Shown here piece by piece: positions 17,328 to 26,456 of a stretch of 64,000 bases of DNA; position 1 is the stretch's first letter; every line of letters begins with the position of its first letter. The position numbers were made by a program, and so were the translations under genes. Source of the DNA: CAITWD01 sp963842065 (GTDB lineage: Bacteria > Actinomycetota > Thermoleophilia > Miltoncostaeales > Miltoncostaeaceae); contig CAWJEW010000007.1 of NCBI GenBank assembly GCA_963842065.1, forward strand, positions 456,613-520,612, given 5' to 3'. The notes below the pieces were generated by a model, which made no database searches, had not been told where the DNA came from, and worked only from the letters and a program-made list of their open reading frames with translations.

Positions 17328-18496
17328 TTCGCACCACCGATGATGCCTTCGTAATGTGCCAGTTCGAGGTCGTCGATCACGGGCTCGGGACCAGGGGGGG
17401 TTCCTATAGATACCCCCCCGGTGGTTCCCGGGGTGCCTTCAGACGTGGTTCCGAGTGGTTCCGGTAGCGGTTCCTGCCGTTGGCTGTCGGATTTTTGGTC
17501 AGCGGTTCCCGGGTGGTTCCCGGAGCCTTCCAAAAGCGGTGGTTCCCGAGTGGTTCCTGGCCCCGGATCGGGTGGTTCCACGCCCTGCTCATGGAGCCAA
17601 CGCCGGTACTTCTGAGCCGCTACCACGACCTCTCGGCGCCTGCCGTCGCCGGAATCCCTGAGCCGCTGCTGAATCGTCCTCGTCGTGGCAGTGATCGGGA
17701 CCCCAAGCGCATCGAGGATCCGTGCGAGCTCCTTGGTCCCATCCGGCCACAGGGCCTTGGCGGGCTCGTACCGAAGTACGCCGTCGTCGATGCGCCGGAA
17801 CACGACCTGCTCGGGCACCCAGCTCATGCGCCGCTTGTTGACCTTGAGCGCGAGGCCATCGTCGGCGCTCGCAAGGTGCCACACGACGTCGACGTCGTCG
17901 CCCTTGGCGGACGCGCCGCGGGCGTGCTCGCCCTCGTGGCCGGCGTGATCGAGGCGGACCCATGTGACCCCGCGCACCCGGAGCTCCTGGCCGGCGTACC
18001 GGTAGAACGCCTGGACAGTGTCGTTCGAGTTCTCTTCGCCGCTGACCGCCCGCCCGATCGTGTCGATCACGACGGCTAGGTGCCGGCCGAGGAACTCCTC
18101 GGCGATGTCATCGAGCCAGATGCCGAGCTCCCTGCCCCCGTCGGGCGTGTCGAGTGGCGGCAACTCGACGTGATTGATGTAGACCAGGCGCTCGAGGTCG
18201 CTGTGCGGCCCGAATCCCATGTCCGAGAGGCGCTCGAACAAATCGCTCTCGCTCATCTCCCAGTCGAGGTAGACGACGACGTGGCCGGCCTTGACGAGCT
18301 CGGTTGCCACCCACAGCATGAAGAGGGACTTCTGCTGGCCGTGCTTTGCCCAGATGGCATGGCCGCGAGCGCGGGCGAGGACATCCTCGAACAGCCAGTC
18401 GACCTCGAGCCAGTCGCGGGTCCAGAATGCCGCCCAGTCTTGGCGTCCGTGGCGACCGCGACCGTTGGTTGTTGCGGACTGCGCGTCGGTGCTCAT
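17324..18496 (-). CDS. RecA-fold AAA ATPase (RepA/AAA_25-like)
   Basis: 390 aa. A Walker A-like loop reads WAKHGQQKSLFMLW (near residue 52-60; the usual Gly-Lys-Thr is Gln-Lys-Ser), followed by VVYLDWEMSESDLFERL and a Walker B strand HLAVVIDTIGRAVSGEENSND; a sensor strand RGVTWVRLDHAGHEG follows, then KRRMSWVPEQVVFRR. This order matches hexameric RepA/KaiC-type ATPases used as replicative helicases or loaders on phages and plasmids. The last 90 residues are Pro/Thr/Gly-rich and disordered. ATGA overlap with both neighbours. Likely the replication ATPase of the element. Confidence 0.82.
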   Translation of the reverse strand: MSTDAQSATTNGRGRHGRQDWAAFWTRDWLEVDWLFEDVLARARGHAIWAKHGQQKSLFMLWVATELVKAGHVVVYLDWEMSESDLFERLSDMGFGPHSDLERLVYINHVELPPLDTPDGGRELGIWLDDIAEEFLGRHLAVVIDTIGRAVSGEENSNDTVQAFYRYAGQELRVRGVTWVRLDHAGHEGEHARGASAKGDDVDVVWHLASADDGLALKVNKRRMSWVPEQVVFRRIDDGVLRYEPAKALWPDGTKELARILDALGVPITATTRTIQQRLRDSGDGRRREVVVAAQKYRRWLHEQGVEPPDPGPGTTREPPLLEGSGNHPGTADQKSDSQRQEPLPEPLGTTSEGTPGTTGGVSIGTPPGPEPVIDDLELAHYEGIIGGAK

Positions 18497-18816
18497 TCGC
18501 CACCGCCGACCAGGGCGCCGTTGACCCATCGTGGTTTTCGGGCTTCGATCACCGCTGGGTCGAGACGCGGATCGCTCCACGCCTCGATCAGGTCGACGCG
18601 CAGCTGCTCGTGCTCGGCTTCGCTGAGCGACTCCGGCTCGGACCATTCCCAGACGTCTCGCGATGCTCGCTGGCGTCGCACCCATTGATCGAGCGACTGG
18701 ACGGGCAGCGCACCGGCGGACGACTTCCGGACCGCGTGCCAGGTCGCCTCGTCGTAGTCGGTGCACGCCGCCGCCGCGGAATGCCACGGCCAGGCCGTGC
18801 GATCGATGGCGCTCAT
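18493..18816 (-). CDS. Hypothetical protein, Trp-rich, element operon
   Basis: 107 aa with nine or so tryptophans (AWPWHSAAAAC, SLDQWVRRQRASRDVWEW) and an acidic middle. No domain recognised. ATGA overlaps with the genes before and after show that it is part of the coupled operon. Possibly a partner of the ATPase encoded next; this is context only. Confidence 0.7.
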   Translation of the reverse strand: MSAIDRTAWPWHSAAAACTDYDEATWHAVRKSSAGALPVQSLDQWVRRQRASRDVWEWSEPESLSEAEHEQLRVDLIEAWSDPRLDPAVIEARKPRWVNGALVGGGE

Positions 18817-20021
18817 GCCGCACCATCCGCGAGAGCGTCCAGGACGGGCTCGAGGTACTCACCGGCAGGTCGAAGATCGCTCTCCCGTCGGCTACGGCCG
18901 AGGGCCGTCCGCACGCGCTCGCGGTGGCGGCTGGCGTGCTGCTCCAGGGTCTCCCCGTACAAAGACGGGGTCCGAACGAAATAGCGTCCGGCGAAGTCCT
19001 CGAGGACATCACTGCCAGCCGCCGGCAGGCTCAACCACCAAACGCCGCCGGGGCCAAATCTGCACCGTTCGGCGATGACTCGAAGGTCTCGACGGACTCT
19101 GTTAAGCGTTCGCTCGGAGATCCCGGCGCCGGCGGCTAGCTCTTCGATCTCCAGCGTTCGTCGGGGTCCGTCCCAAAGCTCCCGCAGCGCAAGGGCGAGA
19201 CAGCGCTCGTATACGACGGATGAGCCCGGTTCGGCCCCCGTCGCCGCGAAGGCCGAGGCGACGGCTTGGGCCAAGCAGTCAGCGACCTGGCGGCGCTGGG
19301 CCTCGAGCTGAGCCTCGGCCTGACCCAGGGCGAGGCGCCCCTCGGCGGCCCGGTAGGCCGCGTCCGGATCAGGGTCAGGGTCCGGGTCGCCGTCAGGGGC
19401 TCTCGCTGACGCCCGACGCCTCGGGGCTCGAGCCCGCCCTGCGCCCCTCGGGTCGGTCCCGCCCAGCGCCAGCCCGTGGTGCTGGAGCTCACCCCGCACG
19501 TGCGCGCGGACCCGAAGAAGGTGAACGCGGAGTTGCTGCGGGGTGAGCTCGCCCAGGCTCTCGAAGACGTCGTTCCAGTAGCGCGCCATTGCTGCAGCCA
19601 GGTCCTGAGGGGCCTCGCCGACTCGTCGCGACTCTGGCTCGTCGGCGGTCTCGGAGCCCTTGAGAGCCTCATCGAAAAGCCCTCCCGACAACCCGAGATA
19701 TTCGCCGCGGGTGACTCGCGCCGCGTCTTCGGCAGCCGCCATGAGGTTGGCGGCGGTGCGATGGCGCTCTTCTTGGGAGCCAAAGAGCCAGTTCGCCGCA
19801 TCGGGCGAGAACTCGACGCCGATCGTGGTCGCCTCGCCCGTGTGTCCGGCCTGGGGAGCGCGTTGCTCGGAGGCCGGGAAGTGTCCTGCTGGGTTAGCGG
19901 GGGCTAGGCCCGCTTCAACGAAATCAAGATTCACCGACCCCCTATGGGTCACTCGCAGGCAGTCGGAGGTCTCACCCTCCGCGACAGTCTCTAAACGTGC
20001 TGTCAGGGCTGACGCTAGCAC
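18813..20021 (-). CDS. Hypothetical protein with C-terminal winged-helix-like region, first gene of element operon
   Basis: 402 aa. The N-terminal half has no recognised domain; a DPDPDPDPD run near residue 210 separates it from a helical region and a winged-helix-like segment (LEIEELAAGAGISERTLNRVRRDLRVIAE, then FGPGGVWWLSLP near 330). This arrangement suggests a DNA-binding replication or control protein of the element. It is the first gene of seven overlapping genes down to the integrase. GTG 20021 has no strong ribosome-binding site, so the start is uncertain. Confidence 0.65.
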   Translation of the reverse strand: MLASALTARLETVAEGETSDCLRVTHRGSVNLDFVEAGLAPANPAGHFPASEQRAPQAGHTGEATTIGVEFSPDAANWLFGSQEERHRTAANLMAAAEDAARVTRGEYLGLSGGLFDEALKGSETADEPESRRVGEAPQDLAAAMARYWNDVFESLGELTPQQLRVHLLRVRAHVRGELQHHGLALGGTDPRGAGRARAPRRRASARAPDGDPDPDPDPDAAYRAAEGRLALGQAEAQLEAQRRQVADCLAQAVASAFAATGAEPGSSVVYERCLALALRELWDGPRRTLEIEELAAGAGISERTLNRVRRDLRVIAERCRFGPGGVWWLSLPAAGSDVLEDFAGRYFVRTPSLYGETLEQHASRHRERVRTALGRSRRESDLRPAGEYLEPVLDALADGAA

Positions 20022-20267
20022 GCGCTCGCCAGGGTGCGGAACGAATATTCGTCTCAGTTAGCGAAAGGTGGGTGGGAGCTGCCGAGGCCCGCCTACGAGG
20101 CAGCGACAGCTCAACCAATCCCGGCGCCGGTGAGAAGGCGGCAGTGCGATGGTAGCGCGGCACGTTGACGACAACGCCTATGGCCGCCAATCGGGGCCAT
20201 AAAAACTGGGTCGCACCCGTTGGCACCCTATGGGAGCCGGCAGGCGCAGGTCTCCACAATCGTGCTC

Positions 20268-20501
20268 ATGGGAACTCGCGGGACTCCTCGGCCGGCGGAC
20301 GACCTCCTCACTGTTGAGCAGGTCGCTCGCGGGTGCGCGGTAAGTCGGGCAACCGTGCGGCGGTGGATCGCGAGCGGCGCTCTGGCCGCCTGCAGACTTG
20401 GACCCGGTCCTTCCTCGCCGGTGCGCATCCGCCGCGAGGACCTCGACCGGTTCATTCTCCCTGCGCGCACTGGCCCGGACGTGCACCGCGCGGTGTTCTG
20501 A
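20268..20501 (+). CDS. Excisionase/MerR-type HTH protein
   Basis: 77 aa from ATG 20268 (in-frame GTG/ATG starts lie up to 48 bases earlier). The fold is clear: LLTVEQVARGCAVSRATVRRWIASGAL, then wing SSPVRIRREDLDRFIL. It diverges from the integrase operon across about 250 bases and precedes the terminase genes, so it may control the switch between the two arms. Confidence 0.8.
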   Translation: MGTRGTPRPADDLLTVEQVARGCAVSRATVRRWIASGALAACRLGPGPSSPVRIRREDLDRFILPARTGPDVHRAVF

Positions 20502-20543
20502 TGTGCAGGGGCAACTTGCCGATACCAGCTTGTGAAGGTGTGT

Positions 20544-21116
20544 ATGTCTGACCGCTCGCGCTCAGGAAGCGGCCGCTTTTCCCGCAACGCAGTGACGATG
20601 GCTCGGGACGCGCAGGCCTGGGCGCTGCGTGCCGAGCGCAAGACCTACGCGCAGATTGCTGACGAGCTGGGCGTCAGCAATGAGGGTGCCCGCCAGGCCG
20701 TCCAGCGCTACGCCGGCTCGATCGCCGACGAGAAGATCGCCGACGTGCGCAACGCCGTCCTCGAACAATTGGACTTCTACGAGCGCGAGCTGGTCGCCCT
20801 CCTGCGCCGGCCTCACTACGTGGTCACCAGGGACGGTGATCTTGTCAACGGGCCAGATGGCGGGTACCTGATCGACGACATGCCGATCATCGCTTCGATC
20901 TCGACCGCGTTGAAGGTGATCCGCGAACGATCCCGCCTGCTCGGGCTCGACGCACCGACCCAGTCTCTGCGACGGATCGATGTGATCTCACACGACGCGT
21001 TCATGGTCGGCCTGGAGCGCCTCGAGGCCGAAGTCAAGGCCCTGGAAGGAAAGGGCCCGACGTACGAGATCGTGAGCGAAGACGACGACGCAGACGAGGG
21101 CGAGCGTGACGACTGA
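20544..21116 (+). CDS. Terminase small subunit-like DNA-binding protein
   Basis: 190 aa from ATG 20544. The N-terminal half holds a helix-turn-helix (AERKTYAQIADELGVSNEGARQAVQRY), followed by a long amphipathic helical region (LEQLDFYERELVALLRRPHYVV) and a strongly acidic tail (EDDDADEGERDD). Size, fold order and position directly before the large subunit fit a terminase small subunit, which recognises phage DNA for packaging. Ends overlapping the large-subunit start by 11 bases. Confidence 0.75.
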   Translation: MSDRSRSGSGRFSRNAVTMARDAQAWALRAERKTYAQIADELGVSNEGARQAVQRYAGSIADEKIADVRNAVLEQLDFYERELVALLRRPHYVVTRDGDLVNGPDGGYLIDDMPIIASISTALKVIRERSRLLGLDAPTQSLRRIDVISHDAFMVGLERLEAEVKALEGKGPTYEIVSEDDDADEGERDD

Positions 21117-22635
21117 TCTCGTCCAGGTGATTGAGGCCACGCCGGAAGAGATCGCTCGCGCCCAGGAGCTGCGTCGAAAGCGCGCTGCGCTGTCCCACGT
21201 CTACGACCCCCGTGACTGGTATTGCGATCACCCAGAGTGCGACGGCCAGCCACACGAGGGCATGCCGGGTAAGCACGCTCGGCACGCGCAGCGCCCACCG
21301 GACGACTGGGCCCGGACGATCTACTTCCGCGGCGGCCGTGGGTCAGGGAAGACCAAGGCCTCATCCCAAGCCCTGGCGAGTCTGATCGTCGAGTGGTGGG
21401 AGCATCCCGGCGAGTGGGCGGTGGTCGCCCCGACCGCCGGCGACGCACGCACGGTCTGCATGGAGTCGGGTACGTCTGGCCTGTTGGTCGCGCTCGGTGC
21501 GTCGGTGATCTCCGGCGGCACGATCACCGATCACGGGCCGTATGTCGAGGGGTACTCGAAGACCGAGGGGACGCTGTACCTCAAAAACGGCGGCGTGGTG
21601 TACTCGGACGGCGCCGACGACGGCGCCTACCGCATCCAGGGTAAGAACCTGATGGCGCTGTGGGCTGAGGAGCTCGGGCTGTGGAAGAAGTGGCGCGCCG
21701 CGTGGGACGAATCGATCCGCTACGCGGTCCGGATCTCGCCGGCCAAGATCATCGCCTCAGGCACGCCGAAGCGCACGATGCCGGCGCGAGTGCTCGTCAA
21801 GCGCCTGCTCGATGATGACGTGTCGCTCGGTGGCCGGACGACCAACGTACGCCTTCGCACGATCGACAACGCGGTGAACCTCGACGCCGACACGATGGCC
21901 GAGTTCATGGCGTCGCGTGGCACGGCCCTTGAGCGCCAGGAGCTCGAGGGCGAGCTGCTCGACGAGGTCGAGGGCGCCCTGTGGACGATCGCGGTGATCG
22001 ACGACAACCGCATCATCCCGGTGCCGGCCGACGTGTACGACCTGATCCAGCCGGTGCGGGTGGCCGTCGCGATCGACCCTGCGGTCACGGCGTCTGAGAC
22101 CTCCGATGAGACCGGGATCATCGTGTGTGCCAAGGGCGCCGACGGCAAGGGCTACGTGCTCGAGGACCTGTCGGGCGTGTACGAGGTCGACGCCTGGCCC
22201 AAGGTGGTCATCGACGCCCACCAGCGCTGGCAGGCCGACCGCGTGATCGCCGAGGTCAACAACGGCGGGGACTACATCGGCAACGCCCTGCGCGCGGCCG
22301 GCTACCGCGGCGGGTACGAGTCGGTGCGTGCCACCCGCGGCAAGATGGTGCGCGCCGAACCCGTGGCGATCGCCTACTCGCAAGGGCGCATCTGCCATGT
22401 CGGCGAGTTCGCCAAGCTCGAGGAGCAGATGACCACGTGGATCCCGGGTGAGACCGCGGACTCGCCGGACCGCGTCGATGCGCTGGTGTGGGGGATGACC
22501 TTCCTCGGGATCGTCTCGCACGGCTCGTGGGCGATCGCCTACGGTCCGCGACCCGAGCCTGACCCGGACGACACCGCCGAGCGCCCCAAGAAGCGCGGCT
22601 GGGGCGCCACCTACGGACCGAAGGTCGCGGCGTGA
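21106..22635 (+). CDS. Phage terminase large subunit
   Basis: 509 aa packaging motor. ATPase: Walker A YFRGGRGSGKTKASS near residue 77, Walker B MALWAEELGLWKKW near 190, and coupling motif ASGTPKR near 220. Nuclease: first catalytic Asp in VAIDPAVTASETSDETGI near 325, then VIAEVNNGGDYIGN and the C-terminal SPDRVDALVWGMTFL with the final catalytic Asp. All key residues are visible, so the protein looks intact. GTG start with GAGGGCGAG upstream. Normally portal and head genes follow; here the tape measure gene follows within 65 bases. Confidence 0.92.
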   Translation: MTTDLVQVIEATPEEIARAQELRRKRAALSHVYDPRDWYCDHPECDGQPHEGMPGKHARHAQRPPDDWARTIYFRGGRGSGKTKASSQALASLIVEWWEHPGEWAVVAPTAGDARTVCMESGTSGLLVALGASVISGGTITDHGPYVEGYSKTEGTLYLKNGGVVYSDGADDGAYRIQGKNLMALWAEELGLWKKWRAAWDESIRYAVRISPAKIIASGTPKRTMPARVLVKRLLDDDVSLGGRTTNVRLRTIDNAVNLDADTMAEFMASRGTALERQELEGELLDEVEGALWTIAVIDDNRIIPVPADVYDLIQPVRVAVAIDPAVTASETSDETGIIVCAKGADGKGYVLEDLSGVYEVDAWPKVVIDAHQRWQADRVIAEVNNGGDYIGNALRAAGYRGGYESVRATRGKMVRAEPVAIAYSQGRICHVGEFAKLEEQMTTWIPGETADSPDRVDALVWGMTFLGIVSHGSWAIAYGPRPEPDPDDTAERPKKRGWGATYGPKVAA

Positions 22636-22698
22636 CCGAGGTCGTGACCGATGCCGGCCGACCCTGTGCTGCTGGTCGTGCGGCCACCCAGGGGGTCG

Positions 22699-25188
22699 GT
22701 GGCTGAGGCGCTGACCATTGCCATGATCCTGGAGGCCAGGGACCAGGCCTCCGAGTTCATCGAGCGCGTCAAGGAGCAGATCTCGACGCTCGGCGAGACG
22801 GCCGAGGCCGCGACCGACCGCGTGGCGGCGGCCAGCGACAAGATGGACGACTCGCTGAAGGTGGCCGGCGACGCGGCCGACCGTGCCGGGGAGCAGTTCC
22901 GGGCGGCCTACGACGCGATGGACGAGAGCGCCGACGCCGCGGCTGGGGACATCGGTGACGCCTCCGATCGCGTGATTGCCGCCCAGGATGAGATGGCCGC
23001 GGCCTACCAGCGCACCGCTGCGGTCGCCGACGAGGCGGCCGCCAGGACCGACGAGGCAGCGGCAGCCACCGAGGACTCGGCGGCCAAGACCGACATGGCA
23101 TCCGGCTCGATGGGCACCTTCTCCAAGATGGCCCTCGGCGCGGGGCTCGTGCTCGGCGGCGTGCTCGCCTACGGGATCGACAAGTCGATCGACGCGGCCG
23201 AGCAGGGCGAGGTCTCCCAGGCCAAGCTCACTGCGGCCCTGCGTGCCACGCACCAGTCGGTGCAGGCGATGAGCCCCGTCCTCGATCAGGCCGAATCCTC
23301 GGCTCGCAACCTCGGCTTCGGCAACGACGCAGCCCGCTCGGCGCTGACATCGCTTGAGATCGCGACCGGATCGACCAAGCAGTCGGTCCAGGATCTCGGC
23401 CTGGCCGAAGGCGTGGCGCGGCTCAAGGGCATGGACCTGGCATCTGCGGCATCACTCGTCGCGAAGGCTCACGCGGGATCCGCGCGCGTGCTGACCCAGC
23501 TCGGGATCGCCTACGTGCCGGTGAACGCCCACGCCGCCGAGCTGACGGCCAAGTACAAGGCGCTCGGGGAGGCCGTGCCGCCACTGCTCGCCCAACAGGC
23601 AAAGCTCGAGGACAAGGAAGCCTCGGGCGCGGCCATCATGCAGGAGCTGACCGACAAGGTCCACGGCCAGGCGCAGGCCTACGCCGACACCGCCCAGGGA
23701 AAGATGGCGATCTTCCACGCCCAGCTCGAGAACCTCGAGGAGAACATCGGCAACGCCATGCTCCCCGCGCTGACGATGGTCACCGGCGGGCTCGCGTCGC
23801 TCGCCGGCTGGCTCGGCAAGAACACCGGGGTCGTGAAGATCCTCCTCGGTGTGATCGCCGGCCTGGCGGTGACCCTGATCGCGGTCGGGGTCGCCCAGAA
23901 GGTCTGGAACGCCGCGACGGCGATCGGCAATGCGGCGATGGCGGTCTACCGTGCCGGCGTTGCGGGGGTGCAGGCGGTGATGGGCCTGTTCACGGCCTCG
24001 ACCGAGGAGGCGACAGAGGCCCAGATCGGGCTCGACGCCTCGATGGACGCGAATCCGATCGGCGTCATCGTCCTCGCCATCGTGGCGCTCGTGGCGATCA
24101 TGTACGAGCTCTACGAACACGTCGCGATCGTGCGCGACATCTTCAACACGGCATTCGATGAGATCAAGGCGCACTGGGAGCAGGCGCTCATGATCTTCAT
24201 GCCGCTGATCGCGGTCATCGCGCTGGTGGTTACCCACTGGCACGAGATCGAGGACGCCGCGAAGGACGTCCTCTCGGCGATCAAGGGGGCCTGGAACACG
24301 ATCGCGTCCTGGTTCGACTCCAATGTGATCGAGCCGATCAAGAGCTTCTTCCAGACGATGTGGGACACCTTGCACGGCTGGGCCCAGGACGCCCTGACCT
24401 TCATCGAGGGGCTCTGGAACGCCCTCGCGGGCTGGTTCAACTCGAACGTCATCGAGCCGATCAAGAGCTTCTTCGAGGACTTCTGGAACCACGAGAAGCA
24501 GGGCTGGGAGGATCTTTGGAACGACGTGAAGGGCATCTGGTCGGCGGTCGCCGGGTGGATCTTCGACCACGTCGTCAGCCCGGTCCTGAGCTTCTTCGAG
24601 GTCCTCTGGGATGATGTCAAGTCCCTCGCATCGAAGGCATGGAACGACATCAAGGGCTACTTCTCCGACGCCGCGAGCTGGGCGGCAGGCGTCGTTCACG
24701 ACATCGCGGGGGCGTTCGGTTCACTCTGGAGTGACGCATCAAACGCGGTTGAAGGCTTCGTCAACGATGTGGTCAACGCCATCAAAGCGATCCCCAGCGA
24801 CATCGGGAGTCTGGCTGGCGGGATCATCCACGACCTCACATCAGGCCTGCCGGGGAAGATCGTAAGCGCGCTCGGCCTCGCCGCAGGCGGCCTTGTCATG
24901 TCGCCGACCCTTGCGGTCGTCGGCGAGGCGGGCCCCGAGGTCGTGATCCCGCTCGCGAACATCCCTGGCGGCGCCGGCGTGGTCAGCTCGGCCGGGAACG
25001 TCGCCCCACTGTCGGTGTCGTCTCCGGTGAGCGCGGCCGCGGGCGGTGGCGGTGGCGGCAATGTGATCGTCTACCTGACCATGCAGGGAGCGGTCTACGG
25101 TGACATCAACCAGGCCCTCGACGCGATGGGGCGCCAGCTTGCCACGGTGATCCTGCCCGCCTCCGGCACCCGGCTCTCGACCCGATGA
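22699..25188 (+). CDS. Phage tail tape measure protein
   Basis: 829 aa from GTG 22699 (GGGGG upstream; an ATG at 22651 lies in the likely deletion scar). Order: Ala-rich coiled coil to residue 150 (repeated ADEAAARTDEAAAATEDSAA), a TMP signature region with MALGAGLVLGGVLAYG, a central membrane-like region (IKILLGVIAGLAVTLIAVGV), then at least three Trp-rich repeats of the form (A)xWFxSNVIEPIKSFFxxxW around 540-680, and a Gly-rich C-terminus. Tape measure proteins set tail length in siphoviruses. No tail tube, chaperone or distal tail gene is adjacent. Confidence 0.85.
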   Translation: MAEALTIAMILEARDQASEFIERVKEQISTLGETAEAATDRVAAASDKMDDSLKVAGDAADRAGEQFRAAYDAMDESADAAAGDIGDASDRVIAAQDEMAAAYQRTAAVADEAAARTDEAAAATEDSAAKTDMASGSMGTFSKMALGAGLVLGGVLAYGIDKSIDAAEQGEVSQAKLTAALRATHQSVQAMSPVLDQAESSARNLGFGNDAARSALTSLEIATGSTKQSVQDLGLAEGVARLKGMDLASAASLVAKAHAGSARVLTQLGIAYVPVNAHAAELTAKYKALGEAVPPLLAQQAKLEDKEASGAAIMQELTDKVHGQAQAYADTAQGKMAIFHAQLENLEENIGNAMLPALTMVTGGLASLAGWLGKNTGVVKILLGVIAGLAVTLIAVGVAQKVWNAATAIGNAAMAVYRAGVAGVQAVMGLFTASTEEATEAQIGLDASMDANPIGVIVLAIVALVAIMYELYEHVAIVRDIFNTAFDEIKAHWEQALMIFMPLIAVIALVVTHWHEIEDAAKDVLSAIKGAWNTIASWFDSNVIEPIKSFFQTMWDTLHGWAQDALTFIEGLWNALAGWFNSNVIEPIKSFFEDFWNHEKQGWEDLWNDVKGIWSAVAGWIFDHVVSPVLSFFEVLWDDVKSLASKAWNDIKGYFSDAASWAAGVVHDIAGAFGSLWSDASNAVEGFVNDVVNAIKAIPSDIGSLAGGIIHDLTSGLPGKIVSALGLAAGGLVMSPTLAVVGEAGPEVVIPLANIPGGAGVVSSAGNVAPLSVSSPVSAAAGGGGGGNVIVYLTMQGAVYGDINQALDAMGRQLATVILPASGTRLSTR

Positions 25189-25443
25189 TCAGCACAGGGC
25201 AGCACTGGTGCAGGGAGCCATAGCTGACGGTTGCGGGTCATGGCGCCGTGTGCATGAGCAATCGTCCCTTGCACGGCCTGCCGAGACCCGTGCTCAGCGG
25301 CTTCTCGGTCTCGGCGTGGCCGGTACCCGCACCGTGTCACGACTCACCCGATCGCTCTGTGCGGACAATGCCCCGACACGAGCCTCGACTACCGAGCGGT
25401 GACCCTGTAGACGTGTCCCGTCTGTCCGATGTCTCACCTACGC
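25189..25443. other. Intergenic stretch between tape measure and dprA
   Basis: No credible gene; the open frames here are short and lack ribosome-binding sites. The right end holds the dprA promoter, with a possible -35 near 25422-25427. Confidence 0.5.
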
Positions 25444-25463
25444 TACGATCGAACGTATGTTCG
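25444..25463 (+). promoter_or_regulatory. LexA (SOS) box over the dprA start, with -10 element
   Basis: CGAACGTATGTTCG at 25450-25463 fits the Gram-positive/actinobacterial SOS box CGAACRNRYGTTYG. The ATG of the gene is inside it (25457-25459). TACGAT at 25444-25449 is a fair -10 hexamer placed so that transcription would begin at or next to the ATG, that is, a leaderless mRNA blocked by bound LexA. LexA itself is not in the window, so binding is inference. Confidence 0.7.
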
Positions 25464-26401
25464 GTCTTGGAGGTGCCACAAGCGTGTACGCGCCCAGCGA
25501 GCAGGCGGCCGTCCTTGCCCTGGTCAAGCATGCCCAGCAGGCGGAGGGCGAGTGGAGCCGAGTGGCGGATCTCATCGAGCGCGCCCGCAGTGCCCTCAGG
25601 ATCGTTCGCGGAGACTGGACAGGGTTTGAGCCCGAGGACGTAGTCGCGAGCGCGCTTGTTCATAGCGTCGACGAGGGCGAACTCGGCGCATGGGACGCGA
25701 TGATCCGCGTGTACGCTGGTCGGGGCATTCACCTGCTGACGATCCTTGACGACGGGTACCCGCGAAACCTTCGGTATGTGTTCAACCGCCCCCCATTTCT
25801 GTGGGTTCGCGGGACGCTGCTTCCGACCGACGACTACTCAATCGCGGTCGTAGGGACGCGAAGCGCCTCACGCGAGGGCCTGCGTCAGGCACGACTCCTG
25901 GCCGAGAATCTTGCGGGGCAGGGGGTCACGGTCCTATCCGGTCTCGCGCTTGGCATCGACGGCGCGGCCCACGAGGGTGCGCTCGCGGCCAGTGGTCGAA
26001 CGGTCGCCGTCGTCGGGACGGGGATCACCAGGGTGTACCCGGCGCAGCACGCGCAGCTCTCCGATCGGATCATCGAGAGTGGCGGGGCCGTCGTGTCGCA
26101 GTTCTGGCCCGAGGCATCGCCGGCTCGGTGGACGTTCCCCATGCGCAACGCCGTCATGAGCGGAATGGCCGTCGGGACGGTGGTCGTCGAGGCGTCGAAG
26201 ACAAGCGGCGCGAAGATGCAGGCACGCCTCGCCCTCGAGCACGGCAAGCGCCTGTTCCTCGTCGAATCCCTCGTTACCCGTGAGGAGTGGGCGGCCAGGT
26301 ATGCCCAGCATCCGGCCACGACCGTGATCGCGAGCGTCAGCGACGTCATTGACGTGCTGACAGATCTCGCGCGCCCGACCGAGCAGCTCGCGCTCGGCTA
26401 G
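25457..26401 (+). CDS. dprA: DprA/Smf-like (SLOG-fold) protein under SOS control
   Basis: 314 aa. An N-terminal helical region (to about 95) is followed by the DprA Rossmann-like domain: GYPRNLRYVFNRPPFLWVRG, SIAVVGTRSASREGLRQA, TVLSGLALGIDGAAHEGAL, TVAVVGTGITRVYP, and the C-terminal FPMRNAVMSGMAVGTVVVEAS. Canonical DprA loads RecA on incoming single strands during transformation; DprA-like SLOG proteins in accessory DNA have been proposed as nucleotide or nucleic-acid sensors in conflict systems. There is no C-terminal DprA winged helix. The next gene, 32 bases on, is a phosphoribosyltransferase disrupted by an IS. Confidence 0.85.
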   Translation: MFGLGGATSVYAPSEQAAVLALVKHAQQAEGEWSRVADLIERARSALRIVRGDWTGFEPEDVVASALVHSVDEGELGAWDAMIRVYAGRGIHLLTILDDGYPRNLRYVFNRPPFLWVRGTLLPTDDYSIAVVGTRSASREGLRQARLLAENLAGQGVTVLSGLALGIDGAAHEGALAASGRTVAVVGTGITRVYPAQHAQLSDRIIESGGAVVSQFWPEASPARWTFPMRNAVMSGMAVGTVVVEASKTSGAKMQARLALEHGKRLFLVESLVTREEWAARYAQHPATTVIASVSDVIDVLTDLARPTEQLALG

Positions 26402-26456
26402 CGGCCCAGGCGATGGTCCCTCAGCGGAGGACGGTGAGGGATCTCACCGATCCATA

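Noticed and set aside
22632..22706. 24-aa gene overlapping the terminase stop
   Set aside because: Too short and without a partner; treated as a possible stub of a deleted portal gene only.
22256..24699. Long minus-strand open frames opposite the terminase and tape measure genes
   Set aside because: High-GC antisense shadows; compositions are His/Asp/Arg-rich and there is no domain.
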